Notes: generated by a model not told the origin, from the sequence alone. A DNA stretch of 64,000 nt from Hippopus hippopus (GCA_946811185.2 OX328096.1:66238845-66302844); one strand, 5' to 3'. Positions 47,693 through 56,546 are shown, counted from the first letter of the stretch. Numbers and translations are program-made.

Positions 47693-48277
47693 TTACAATA
47701 TAGCCCCTAAGATAGGTATATTAGCAAATGGACTATTAGGTCCAAGTAAAAGTCCTTTTCCATCATAAATTTTTCCTCCTTGCTTTAAATACAAACCATC
47801 ACCAGCAGACTCTAATCCTTTACATTTGTATGGTTTTAAGTATAATCCAGATCCATCAGTTTCCACCTGACAAACGCATCCTCCTTTTTTAAGATAGAGA
47901 CCTGACCCCATTGCTTTTTGTACTCCTGATGAGGCTAATCCGGATAGAGCACCAACACCTAAAGCTGGTAAAACAGTTTTTGCTAACATTGGTAAAGCAC
48001 TGGCAGCCAACCCAGCTAACATTCCAAGAAAACCTCTCTCTATTTTCATATTGTGTTTAAGTTGTTTCGCAGACATTCTAATAGTTATACACTTACCACT
48101 CTCATAGGCTTTAGCTATTTTCTTTGCTTGTGAATTGGTTAATGCTAAAACATCATTACCTTGTAAATCTTCATAACCTAAACGGATACTTACTGGGCAA
48201 CCAGCTTTAACAGCATATTGAAGCTTTTGCTTTTGTCCTTCCGATATATTAACTTTAACAGTAGTGTAACTTGTCAT
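47693..48277 (-). CDS. pVI-like amphipathic minor virion protein
   Basis: 194 codons, intact. A beta-rich N-terminal domain (VKVNISEGQKQKLQYAVKAG, DVLALTNSQAKKI, ITIRMSAKQLKHN) is followed by an amphipathic glycine/alanine segment about 83-124 (GFLGMLAGLAASALPMLAK) and a tail with three GLYLK motifs (GSGLYLKKGG, GSGLYLKPYK, GDGLYLKQGG). This layout is common in Polintons and likened to adenovirus protein VI, which disrupts membranes. That function is by analogy. Start preceded by TATATATAAAAATG. Confidence 0.55.
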   Translation of the reverse strand: MTSYTTVKVNISEGQKQKLQYAVKAGCPVSIRLGYEDLQGNDVLALTNSQAKKIAKAYESGKCITIRMSAKQLKHNMKIERGFLGMLAGLAASALPMLAKTVLPALGVGALSGLASSGVQKAMGSGLYLKKGGCVCQVETDGSGLYLKPYKCKGLESAGDGLYLKQGGKIYDGKGLLLGPNSPFANIPILGAIL

Positions 48278-48302
48278 TTTTATATATAATTCTTTTTTTA
48301 TT

Positions 48303-49077
48303 TTATCTCGCTTCTCTAATATGAAATCTAATTGTTAAATTTTCGCCTCTAAGGTTTAGTAAATTACCATCTTGGTCTGTAATATTTACCTCTAAGCTGT
48401 GTATTTCATGTAATGTTATTGGTAAGTATACTAAATTAAGTGGTGACTCAATTATCTCATATCCAGGTGCAACATCTGGGAAAAAATTAGTAAATAGTGT
48501 TTTTTGTTGAACCATTAACATAACCTCCTGAAATAATATCTATGTTAACAAGCAAACTATTTATACTAAGAATGTTCACTACATTCTCTGACTCGTAAAA
48601 TCCTTGTGTATATTTAGCGTGAGTAAATCCTAATACTTTAGCAATAGAGTTAGGTTGATTAAAATCTACTTGATAACCATTTTCCAGAGTAAGAACAGAC
48701 TTTAGGGTATTGGTGTTTGCAGAAATGTTAATATAATACTCTTCATTAACTTCATCGTAATGACCCTTTTTTCTCATTTCCTGGTGAATGGTATCATTAA
48801 TGTCAACAAGGTCGTAACTTCCTTCAGGTATTTTTATTTTAATCCATGAAGTACCATTGTCTGGAGAATAAACGAATATGTTGTTTGTTGCATCAATGTT
48901 TGGAAAAGAGTAGTAAGTTTCAAGGTTTACTAAAGCTATTTCATATTTTTTGTCCTTTTCCAGCTGAATAGGGGGATTAAACCTTGTTCTAAAACGTGTT
49001 TTGTTGTCGCTTACTATAATTTGAAATGATGTTTTGTGTTCCGTATTTTTTACAATTTGTTCGAAAAGTTCTTCCAT
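48303..49077 (-). pseudogene. Minor capsid protein (penton-like, single jelly-roll), one frame break
   Basis: Forms the capsid vertices in this virus group. Two overlapping frames, 49077-48487 and 48521-48303, make about 258 codons; they meet near 48498 in a TTTTTT run. Typical content: FQIIVSDNKTRFRTRFNPPI and KYEIALVNLETYYSFPNI near the start, KVLGFTHAKYTQG in the middle, TNFFPDVAPGYEIIE and LTIRFHIRE at the end. Located beside the ATPase gene, as usual for Polintons. Identification rests on family likeness I recall. Confidence 0.7.
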
Positions 49078-49101
49078 TTTTTAAAAAAGTGAAAATATTT
49101 T

Positions 49102-49884
49102 TTATACTGACTTAGGTATGTAAAAATTGTCAAAGCCGTTTCTATACTTCCCATCATGTTTTTTACTGGTTAAATCAATGATAGCAAAACCGTGTGGCCT
49201 GTCCCATGCCCTTTTACAAAATTCTCTAAATTCATCCTTTGGCATATCATCACCTACATGATCGCTATAAATATGGTTAATATTTTTTAGGTCTTGCCGG
49301 AAAAGACAAATAAAATTAGCGTTTTCTCTAATAGTTTGCCTTGGTAGCCTGAAATAATTTTGTGAAAGGTAAAAGCAGTCAACATTACTATGTCTTCCAC
49401 GAATGTAGTAACATTCACATTTGCTTTGCTTTTCTAAAAGTAAATCATCAAAAATCATTAAGTTTTTATTTTCTGAGTTTAACTCTCTCGGATCAGGTAC
49501 GTCACTCGCATTTTCAAAAAAGTTACAATTTATATCCGATTTGTTTTTAAACGACTTAACCCATTCCTCAACTAAAGCTGTAGGGGATACATTTAATTCT
49601 TGTATTTCATCACGCATGTTAAACAACCTTAAAATACATTCTTTTAGTAGTTTTTCTTCAAAAGCCTTTTTTAGTATTCGGTATTCTGGTTGAAAAAGGC
49701 TTTTACCAAAAACACTTAAATCATTATAGTCAAGCCATCCCGGTCTAAGTAAAAGGTTTAGCAATAGAGTAGTTTTACCACATCCTGATTTACCTACAAT
49801 TATTCCTCTGATACTTTTTGGTAAAAGAGAGTGATTAAATCTCTTTGATACTACTTCATTCCATGATAAGTTTACAATATCCAT
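49102..49884 (-). CDS. Genome-packaging ATPase (FtsK/HerA type)
   Basis: 260 codons, intact. Pumps viral DNA into the capsid using ATP. Walker A GKSGCGKTT at 31-39, Walker B NLMIFDDLL at about 140-148, followed by an arginine-rich stretch (RGRHSNVDCFYLSQNYFRLP) with the sensor Gln/Asn typical of the A32-like packaging ATPases. Divergent from the phospholipase gene with only 34 bp between start codons. One of the few core genes without any break. Confidence 0.93.
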   Translation of the reverse strand: MDIVNLSWNEVVSKRFNHSLLPKSIRGIIVGKSGCGKTTLLLNLLLRPGWLDYNDLSVFGKSLFQPEYRILKKAFEEKLLKECILRLFNMRDEIQELNVSPTALVEEWVKSFKNKSDINCNFFENASDVPDPRELNSENKNLMIFDDLLLEKQSKCECYYIRGRHSNVDCFYLSQNYFRLPRQTIRENANFICLFRQDLKNINHIYSDHVGDDMPKDEFREFCKRAWDRPHGFAIIDLTSKKHDGKYRNGFDNFYIPKSV

Positions 49885-49918
49885 TTTATATAACTTTTTT
49901 AATTTTTATATATAAAAA
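49885..49918. promoter_or_regulatory. 34-bp bidirectional promoter region
   Basis: Between the divergent starts of ATPase and phospholipase genes. Contains TTATATAAAATGG on the minus side and TTTATATATAAAAAATG on the plus side, each TATA-like box touching its start codon. Confidence 0.55.
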
Positions 49919-50416
49919 ATGTATTGTGTTAAATGTAAAAAACATACTGATACAAACGATATAGAATATGCTGTTGCTAAAAATGGAAGAAATATGAAAC
50001 GGGGAAAATGTGTAGTTTGTGGAATAACAAAAAATCAGTTTGTTAGGGAGACAAAGGGTGGATCATTGCTAAATAAAGCTATACATAATTTACCTTTTGA
50101 AATGCATCTCCCTGGTCACAATTTCACAGGACCCGGCACTAAATTAAAGAAAAGACTCAATCCAGATTTAACACCAAAGAAATGGAGCAAACTAATAAAT
50201 CGTGTTGATAAAGCTGCTTACCATCATGATGTTTGCTATCTTCAGCATAATGATACTGCCACAAGAAACGCGGTGTGTGATAAAAATATGTTAACAGAGT
50301 TAGAAGGTATTTACAATCCTACTATTAGAGAAAAAATGGAAAGGGGGTTGGTAAGTAAACTCATTGGAACAAAGAGGAAATTTGGAATGGGAGTTAAAAA
50401 AAAAATTTCAGCATGA
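49919..50416 (+). CDS. Zinc-ribbon plus parvovirus-type phospholipase A2
   Basis: 165 codons. N-terminal zinc ribbon (CVKC at 3-6, CVVC at 31-34), then a phospholipase A2 domain: calcium loop HNFTGPGTKL (67-76) and catalytic His-Asp in YHHDVCY (102-104). In parvoviruses and adintoviruses this domain helps the virion leave the endosome by cutting membrane lipids; the same entry role is inferred. The C-terminus is basic. The stop overlaps the integrase start (ATGA at 50413-50416), and an A10 run lies just before it (50396-50405), so a frame slip could join the two proteins. No other defect seen. Confidence 0.88.
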   Translation: MYCVKCKKHTDTNDIEYAVAKNGRNMKRGKCVVCGITKNQFVRETKGGSLLNKAIHNLPFEMHLPGHNFTGPGTKLKKRLNPDLTPKKWSKLINRVDKAAYHHDVCYLQHNDTATRNAVCDKNMLTELEGIYNPTIREKMERGLVSKLIGTKRKFGMGVKKKISA

Positions 50417-51318
50417 TAAATTTAGCGGAAGAATTACATAAACCTGTAAAAAGAAAATTTAAGAAAAGGAGAGTTAGAGTAAACGGTATAGATAAAATAT
50501 GGGTTGCGGATTTAGTAGACATGCAAGCATTTTCTAAGTTTAATCGCGGTGTAAAATACCTTCTCGCTGTCATTGACATCTTTTCTAAATATGGATGGTT
50601 GATACCATTAAAAGATAAAACAGGAAAATCTGTTGCTATAGCACTAAAGAGTATTTTTAAGGAGAGAAAACCTGAAAAAATGTGGGTGGATAAGGGTAAA
50701 GAGTTTTATAACAAAGATGTAAAAGACTTGGTTGAATTGTATTCTACTGAAAATGAGGAAAAATCTAGCGTGGTTGAGAGATGGATTAGAACAATGAAAG
50801 AAAAAATGTGGGAGTATTTTTCTGCTAACTCTACAAACGTTTACATCAATGTGTTACCAGATCTCGTTAAAGAATATAATAACACAAAACATTCATCTAT
50901 TAAGATGACTCCAGTAAATGCTAGTAAAAAAGAAAATGAAACCAAAGTTTGGAGAAATCTTTACCCTGATCATCTCGAAATAAAAGATATAAAACCTAAG
51001 TTTTCTGTTGGAGACAAAGTAAGGATAACGAAAAAGAAAAAGACTTTTGAGAAAGGTTATACAACAAGATGGACTGAGGAGATTTTTACAGTTTCTGAAG
51101 TAAAACATACATCACCTGTAACATATAAAATTGAGGATCTTAATGGAGAAGAAATACAAGGTACCTTTTATGAACCTGAACTGCAGAAAACCAGCCAGGA
51201 GCTGTATAGGATAGAAAAGGTTATTAAGAAAGGAAAAAAGAAATCTCTTGTAAAGTGGAAAGGTTATTCTGACGAATTTAATTCATGGGTAGATAATAAA
51301 GACATTAGAAATATTTAA
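50413..51318 (+). CDS. Retrovirus-type integrase with C-terminal chromodomain
   Basis: 301 codons, intact frame. Inserts the element and makes the 6-bp duplication. Catalytic core: Asp in WVADLVDM (33), Asp in MWVDKGKEF (93), Glu in SSVVERW (122). Only 28 residues separate the second Asp and the Glu; 33-35 is usual, so a small in-frame deletion is likely and activity is doubtful. An SH3-like segment (KFSVGDKVRI, then GYTTRW) follows, and a chromodomain at about 260-297 (KSLVKWKGYSDEFNSWV), which may steer insertion to chromatin marks. No N-terminal zinc finger is present in this frame. Starts inside the end of the phospholipase gene. Confidence 0.95.
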   Translation: MINLAEELHKPVKRKFKKRRVRVNGIDKIWVADLVDMQAFSKFNRGVKYLLAVIDIFSKYGWLIPLKDKTGKSVAIALKSIFKERKPEKMWVDKGKEFYNKDVKDLVELYSTENEEKSSVVERWIRTMKEKMWEYFSANSTNVYINVLPDLVKEYNNTKHSSIKMTPVNASKKENETKVWRNLYPDHLEIKDIKPKFSVGDKVRITKKKKTFEKGYTTRWTEEIFTVSEVKHTSPVTYKIEDLNGEEIQGTFYEPELQKTSQELYRIEKVIKKGKKKSLVKWKGYSDEFNSWVDNKDIRNI

Positions 51319-51324
51319 CTATAA

Positions 51325-51744
51325 AAACTGTTAGATATTTCAATTGAAAACATAATTTTACCAAATAAACCGTTAAGCAATTTCGAGTTAGAAGATGCAG
51401 CAAAAAGATTGGAGATTCCTTCTTTTAGGGGAGTTTTTTTACTAGATACATTACCGAGAAAACCAAATAAAAAAGAATGTGATATAGTGAACTTTGATAA
51501 AAGTGGTGGGCCTGGTACACATTCGGTTGCTTGGTATAAAAACGGCAGAAATAAAATATATTTTGACAGTTATGGTATACAACCACCTATTGAAATTCAA
51601 GAGTACCTAAAAAGTCCAATACAGTACAATACTGATCAATTACAACAAGCTGGACAAGTATTTTGTGGGCATTAATGTTTACACATTCTAAAGGAGTTAA
51701 GCTCGGGTAAAAAGTTTCAGACAGTGATAAATAAACTGTTTTAA
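51325..51744 (+). pseudogene. Adenain-type cysteine protease, premature stop, no ATG
   Basis: Cuts virion precursors during maturation (Ulp1/adenain family). The frame is open from 51325, seven bases after the integrase stop, but has no ATG before the conserved start of the domain (NFELEDAAKRLEIPSFRGVF written in part). The catalytic residues are present: His in PGTHSVAWY (codon 51520), Asp in YFDSYG, Gln in QQAGQ and Cys in VFCGH (51664-51666). TAA at 51673-51675 comes two codons after the Cys; the frame then continues with family-like sequence (CLHILKELSSG) to TAA 51742-51744. About 140 codons in all, small for the family. Confidence 0.85.
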
Positions 51745-51753
51745 TAATAAAAA

Positions 51754-53065
51754 ATGCCTGTTGATAAATTCGGACGAATGAAAGAAGATAAAATAAGCGG
51801 TGATGGTGTGTCACTCGCTTACATAAATAATAATTTTTTAGGTAAAGATGGAACAACTGTTGTTTCTGGTTCTATAGACATGAATGGTAATACATTAACG
51901 AGGGTTAGTAATCCGGTAAATCCTCAAGACATTGCTACAAAACATTACGTTGATGAAAATTCTGGGGGGTTATTAAAAGAAAATGGTGGATACCAAGCCC
52001 TTGGATTTATAAATATGGGTTTCAATGAAATAAGAAATGTTAAGGAGCCTACAGAACCGAACGAAGCTGCTACTAAAAAATATGTGGATAGAAGTGGTAA
52101 AGCAATAGTAGAGAACCAAGATGGTACCTTTTCCGCTATTGCAAATATAGATATGCGGGAGTATACTTTAACTAATCTTTTGGATCCTGCAGATGCCCAA
52201 GATGCAGCAACTAAAAAATATGTAGATAGTGCAAATAAAGCCTTCGTTTATTGGGCTGGTAGGTATATGGCAGTTGATGACGTTTCAATGGGAGGACGAA
52301 GAATTAACAATGTTGGAAGCCCTTTAGAAAATGATCAAGCTGTAAATAAGTTTTATGTAGATACCGTTGTTGAGGTAGCTACTGCGGGTGAAAAAGCTTT
52401 AACCAAAAAACAAGACGGATCCTATTCAATGGCTGGTGGAATAGATATGAATGATAACCCGATTACTGGATTACCTAATCCTACATCACGTGATGCTGCT
52501 GCCAATAAAAATTATGTTGATAATGGTGGAGCTATCGTAAAAAATCTGGATGGAAGCTTCACAGCGGTGGCTAACGTAAATCTCCAAGGTTTTTCTCTAA
52601 AAAACGCTGCAACCCCGGTAGAAGAGAGAGATTTAGCAACAAAATCCTACGTGGATAAAAAAGTATCCCTTCCTTCTCTCATAGGCTCTAAACCTGTGGG
52701 CTGAAGAACAGGGACCAAGTGGAGACGGTAATTATGAGTTCTCATTCGGTAATGGTAATTCAGGTAAAAGGCATGGTTTAGGGGGTTACTGTATGAGTGC
52801 GCCAGGTAGAATTATAAGAGGAAGTTTAACAATTGTTAAAAAGGATCTTAATGTACCAGAAGAGGTAAAAGTTAATATTGCGGTAAACGGATTGGAGCAG
52901 GTTGATTACTCTATTGTTAAAAAAGCGGACGAAATTTGTAGCTGTACGGTTTTGCCGAGGGCGTTGGAGGTAAAGCAATGCGACATCATAAACTTTATTT
53001 CAAGATCAACTAACCGTGATGTAACACACGCTTACATATCTATTTTGATAGAATTAGACTTGTAA
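51754..53065 (+). pseudogene. Repeat fibre protein with C-terminal head, one frame break
   Basis: Probable receptor-binding spike. Shaft frame 51754-52704 (316 codons) has six repeats of about 40 residues, each ending in a motif like AATKKYVD, DIATKHYVD, QAVNKFYVD or DLATKSYVD, and each with a GxIDMxGxxLTxLxxP-like core. This is the style of phage and algal-virus tail fibres. The head continues in another frame up to 53065, entered near 52670-52700 (EFSFGNGNSGK, then GRIIRGSLTIVKK). The small frame 52793-53065 is the end of this protein, not a separate gene. Ends 24 bp from the end of the convergent RING gene. Confidence 0.75.
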
Positions 53066-53088
53066 AAATATTACTTTGTTTATAAAAG

Positions 53089-53940
53089 TTATATTTTACG
53101 TTTGATTATGCTTTCTGTTTTACAAATTGGGCAACTGGTAAAGTTACCGTTTGTGTTACAAGTATGACAAATATATATATGGCCACAATTACAAAATAAT
53201 ATATTAGGATCTTTTTCTAAGCATATAACACATGTTTCTGATTTAAATGTTTCAATCCCATTAGTTACAATAGGAAGTTCTCTTTCAACTACTATTGTTC
53301 TGGTTTCATTAAGATCTGATACTTGAGTTCTATTATAAATTCCGTTTTCAACTCTCTCTAAACAGCTAATATCCTTTTCATCTGGACTTTTCCATCCACA
53401 TACTTAACAGTCATCTTCACCACAATTACATCCATTATCATCTTCATGATCAGCATTTGGATTACCAATTAATAGAAATGTTGAAAAAGTAAGATTTTCA
53501 CTATATGCTTCACTTATAACATCATCTCTTTCAATATCTGATGTAGTCTCTGCTGCAGTCTCTAAAATAAGGTATTTGTTACATTCACTTAAAATACAAT
53601 TAGGATCTTCCCCATCTGAAGTATATGCGTAAACCTCTTGTATTTGTTCATGTAAAGGAACATATGGTAACTCTACCACATTAACAAAAATAAGAAAAGT
53701 AACACTATTACAAGTAGCACTATTAAAATGTTTTATTATTTTACTACATTCATAATATAAAGCAGGTTTTAAGTTATGGAGTAATTCAATATGATTTTTG
53801 TTTTGTGCTTTGGGAAAATTTATCTTTTTTCTACAGTAATAATAAGGTGAATGATATCGCTTGGAGATATGACTAATTTTATACTCTAACATTTCATTTA
53901 ATTTATCACCAAAAATATCTATTTTTGTTTTGACACTCAT
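53089..53940 (-). pseudogene. RING-finger protein A, premature stop
   Basis: 178 codons are open from 53940 to TAA 53406-53404; the same frame continues 104 codons more to 53089 and there encodes a RING: CVICLEKDPNILF, CNCGHIYIC, CHTC and CPIC, ending in IIKRKI. The N-terminal part (LHNLKPALYYECSKIIKHFN) aligns with the next gene (LKDLKPVVYYLLSKKKAKYN), and so does the Cys cluster CNCGEDDC versus CNCNHCEAC. So this is a tandem paralogue of 54036-54881. RING proteins are usually ubiquitin ligases; a role against host defence is conceivable but not shown. Confidence 0.8.
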
Positions 53941-54035
53941 GTTTACTATGTGATGATTTTCCTGTTATTTTTTATTTAACTTTCAATTTTTTTAAAATAT
54001 TAATTTCTTTTAAAAATGTAACTTCTCTTTGGAAG

Positions 54036-54881
54036 TTAGATTTTTCTTTTTATTGTGGTTGTTTTTCCACAGACTGGGCATGAGTTATCTTGGTATAATT
54101 CAAGGCAGTCGGAACATATAGGTATATGACCACAGTTGCAGAATAATAAATTTGGTTTATTTGTGGTGCATATCAGACATGAATCTAGGTTGAAGCATTT
54201 TAGATCGTTAGTTGGAGTGAAATCATTTAGTATTTCTTTAACTGCATTGAGGGCTACAGCTTCATTATAAAAATCTTGTGATGTATGGTGTTGCGCTGAT
54301 GTACCGTTAATTGTGTTTTCACCATATATCTCATTATCTACTTCCTTACATGCTTCACAGTGGTTACAGTTACATTTTCTGTTTTGGCTTGGTTCTACTA
54401 TAGTTATGGATGCGCTGTATGGTTTTAATGCCAATCTTGTTTCTGCAATGAAATCGCCCTTAACAACAAGTAATCTTTCTGATGATTCGAATAAGTTGTA
54501 ATTTATAAAAAAATGTTCTAGCCTTTGAGTTGTTAATATCATAAATTGATCATCTGCCATAAACCATAGGATTGCTATAGCATCGTTATATTTAGCTTTC
54601 TTTTTTGATAAAAGATAATATACTACTGGCTTAAGGTCTTTGAGGAAGTTTGTATAAGTCTTGGTTGGGGTTTCTTGGAAATCATAGATTGTTCTTCCCT
54701 TCCATAATTCTGACTTGGTTATGTCTGTTGGGTTGTAAAGGAGTTTGTTCTCTAGGTGGTTCTCTAGGATGGTTCCAAAGGTTGAAACAAAATGTTTTAC
54801 GTTTAGTGGTGGGATAGGTTTTGGTTTAGAGGAATATGGTTTGTGAGTAACCTTAAAACTTTTTGATTTTATCATATCCAT
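54036..54881 (-). CDS. RING-finger protein B
   Basis: 281 codons, intact. A novel N-terminal domain of about 170 residues, a Cys/His cluster (RKCNCNHCEACKEV), a linker, and a C-terminal RING of the IAP/MDM2 type: CLICTTNKPNLLF, CNCGHIPICSDC, CPVC, ending TIKRKI. Likely an E3 ubiquitin ligase; substrate unknown. Closely parallel in layout to protein A immediately downstream; the two probably arose by duplication within the element. Confidence 0.85.
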   Translation of the reverse strand: MDMIKSKSFKVTHKPYSSKPKPIPPLNVKHFVSTFGTILENHLENKLLYNPTDITKSELWKGRTIYDFQETPTKTYTNFLKDLKPVVYYLLSKKKAKYNDAIAILWFMADDQFMILTTQRLEHFFINYNLFESSERLLVVKGDFIAETRLALKPYSASITIVEPSQNRKCNCNHCEACKEVDNEIYGENTINGTSAQHHTSQDFYNEAVALNAVKEILNDFTPTNDLKCFNLDSCLICTTNKPNLLFCNCGHIPICSDCLELYQDNSCPVCGKTTTIKRKI

Positions 54882-54963
54882 CTCTTAGAATATGATACAT
54901 TATTTTTCTAGAAAATTTTTAAAAATTCAAATTTTTTTTAACTATTAAATGGTAAAAAATTTA

Positions 54964-54993
54964 ATATATAACTTACCATGGTAAGTTATATAT
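54964..54993. promoter_or_regulatory. 30-bp perfect palindrome
   Basis: AATATATAACTTACC and its exact inverted copy meet at CCATGG with no loop. It overlaps the stop of the helical gene and precedes RING gene B (start 54881). Could be a transcription end or a protein-binding site. Confidence 0.5.
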
Positions 54994-55533
54994 CTGTTTC
55001 AATGTTGCTTGCTGATCTATTTGCTATTTTCCTTGTCGTATTTATGAATGGTGCGCTTCCTTCTCTTACTAATCTTATATTTTTGAGAAATGATAAAGGA
55101 TTATCCTCCTCTAATACTAAAAGTTCTTCTACAATTTTAAATATTATTTCATTCCTTGTCTTCCCCTTCCTTTCTATCCTTAAACCAAGATATTTTTTCG
55201 CTTGTTGAATTATTTGTCATTTAGAAGAATCAAAATGATTATATAAATGTTTCCAAAATCCTATTCTAACCAGTGTGTGTTGTCTTATCCTTTCATCTAT
55301 ACTATCTAAAATGGAGTTTATATGGTTACCTAGTAACACACAGCAAATCTAGCTGAATATAGCCTTTGGAATTCTTTTGGAAAATCAAAAATTAAATTTT
55401 TGAATTTATCTTTAGCTGTATCAACATTTACTAAATTCTCTTTCATGTTTTCTATTGACCTTAGTAAGCCTTCATCACTTAAATTTATCTCTTCGAGAAA
55501 TTCTTTTAATGGTTCCATGTTGTACTTTGACAA
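54986..55533 (-). pseudogene. Helical protein of unknown function, broken
   Basis: Not recognised. A 67-codon frame starts at ATG 55533 (EPLKEFLEEINLSDEGLLRS). About 55330-55345 the protein-like reading moves to another frame, runs to a TGA at 55219-55217, and continues in the same frame (ERKGKTRNEIIFKIVEELLV) to TAA 54988-54986. About 180 codons in all, strongly alpha-helical and charged, with no signal peptide or membrane segment. Last gene before the right TIR. Confidence 0.55.
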
Positions 55534-55559
55534 ATTTGGTCATGAAAAAATAAGAAAAT

Positions 55560-55725
55560 TTCAAAAATTTTTGAGCCGAAAAAAGTTTTAAAAATAAAAA
55601 TACAAAATTTTTGAGCCGAAAAAAGTTTTAAAAATAAAAATAAAAAATTTTTGAGCCGAAAAAAGTTTTAAAAATAAAAATAAAAAATTTTTGAGCCGAA
55701 AAAAGTTTTAAAAATAAAAATAAAT
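55560..55725. repeat. 40-bp tandem repeat, 4 copies
   Basis: TTTTTGAGCCGAAAAAAGTT recurs with TTGAGCCG at 55571, 55611, 55651 and 55691, exactly 40 bp apart, nearly without differences. Lies just inside the right TIR and has no counterpart at the left end. Confidence 0.95.
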
Positions 55726-55732
55726 TTTTTTT

Positions 55733-56021
55733 TAAATTTAAGTTAGTCGTAGATTCGTGGTTAACTAGTTAGTCGGTTTGTCTGGTTAACTAGTTAGTCG
55801 ATTAGAAATTTATGTGGGTGGTTAGTTGTGGTGAGGGTTAATCGGTTGGAGGGTTAGTCGATTAAGAAATTTATTTGGGTGGTTAGTTGTGGTGAAGGTT
55901 AGTCGGTTGGAGGGTTAGTCGATTAAGAAATTTATTTGGGTGGTTAGTTGTGGTGGGCATTCTGGCGCATTTTGTGATTTTTGGGTGATTTTGCGCCAGG
56001 GTGGGAATTTTACTATCTACT
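55733..56021 (-). repeat. Polinton terminal inverted repeat, right
   Basis: Inverted copy of 37151-37438 ending GGGAATTTTACTATCTACT. Small differences (for example AGTCGTAGATTC here versus an A/G change on the left) show independent drift since insertion. Confidence 0.95.
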
Positions 56022-56027
56022 CACGGA
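56022..56027. repeat. Target site duplication, right
   Basis: CACGGA directly after the right terminal repeat; equals 37145-37150. Confidence 0.95.
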
Positions 56028-56131
56028 ATGTCTGGGATGTCAGTGCATATTTCTGTGTTATTCTTTTGGTGGTTGGTTGGTTGTTGAAGACGTTTAATCC
56101 GACAAACTTCCCTCAGCGACTATGATTTCTG
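56028..56131 (+). repeat. Right flank of the Polinton, duplicated at 59036-59142
   Basis: ATGTCTGGGATGTCAGTGCA and AGACGTTTAATCCGACAAAC occur inverted in 59036-59142. Together with 36961-37144 this is one arm of an inverted duplication, split by the Polinton. Confidence 0.85.
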
Positions 56132-56546
56132 AATAACCAACACGCGGAAGTCAGCAAAAAGCTTTGTTAAACATACAAAGACGATATTCTGAAATTTGTG
56201 CTCTGCCAAGTGATTCATATATGCTTTATTCACCAGTTCTAAGCAAAAAAAAAATATATATACACGATGTTCATTATAGAGCAACTTTCTGTCAGTTTTT
56301 TTAGGCAACGCTCCATGCTCCAAAACTCAATAAAACGATCCAGCTCCTGAGTTGAAACAGAGTACGATATTATAAGCGATTGTTTCGGAGTTTAATCAAA
56401 TAATTTGTCTTTTTTGGTCAATAAGTATAACTGTCTGTCTGTCCGTCTTTCGGTCTTTCTGTCAGTCAGGTTTCTCGTCACTGATTATTGATGCTTTTGA
56501 AATGAAATGTCATTATATACATGAACAGCTTGATGACAGACAGTAT

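Larger units (their letters stand above)
37151..56021. mobile_element. Polinton/Maverick (adintovirus-like) element, 18,871 bp, decayed
   Basis: Defined by ~288-bp terminal inverted repeats, the CACGGA duplication, and an element-free copy of the target at 59143-59148. It carries the full diagnostic set: protein-primed DNA polymerase B, retrovirus-type integrase, packaging ATPase, adenain-type protease, and two capsid proteins, plus phospholipase A2, fibre, RING proteins and a ribonucleotide reductase. Genes fill nearly all the space, mostly tens of bases apart. Multiple frame breaks and premature stops mean this copy is probably not functional. Confidence 0.97.

Noticed and set aside
39420..53940. 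In-frame TAA codons as reassigned glutamine (ciliate-type code)
   Set aside because: Intact genes of the element (ATPase, pVI-like and others) use TAA as their normal end, and the host sequence suggests a metazoan, so premature stops are the simpler reading.
37151..56021. Integrated adenovirus or herpes-type virus
   Set aside because: The integrase, 6-bp duplication, protein-primed polymerase and gene set fit Polinton/adintovirus; genes of other groups are absent.
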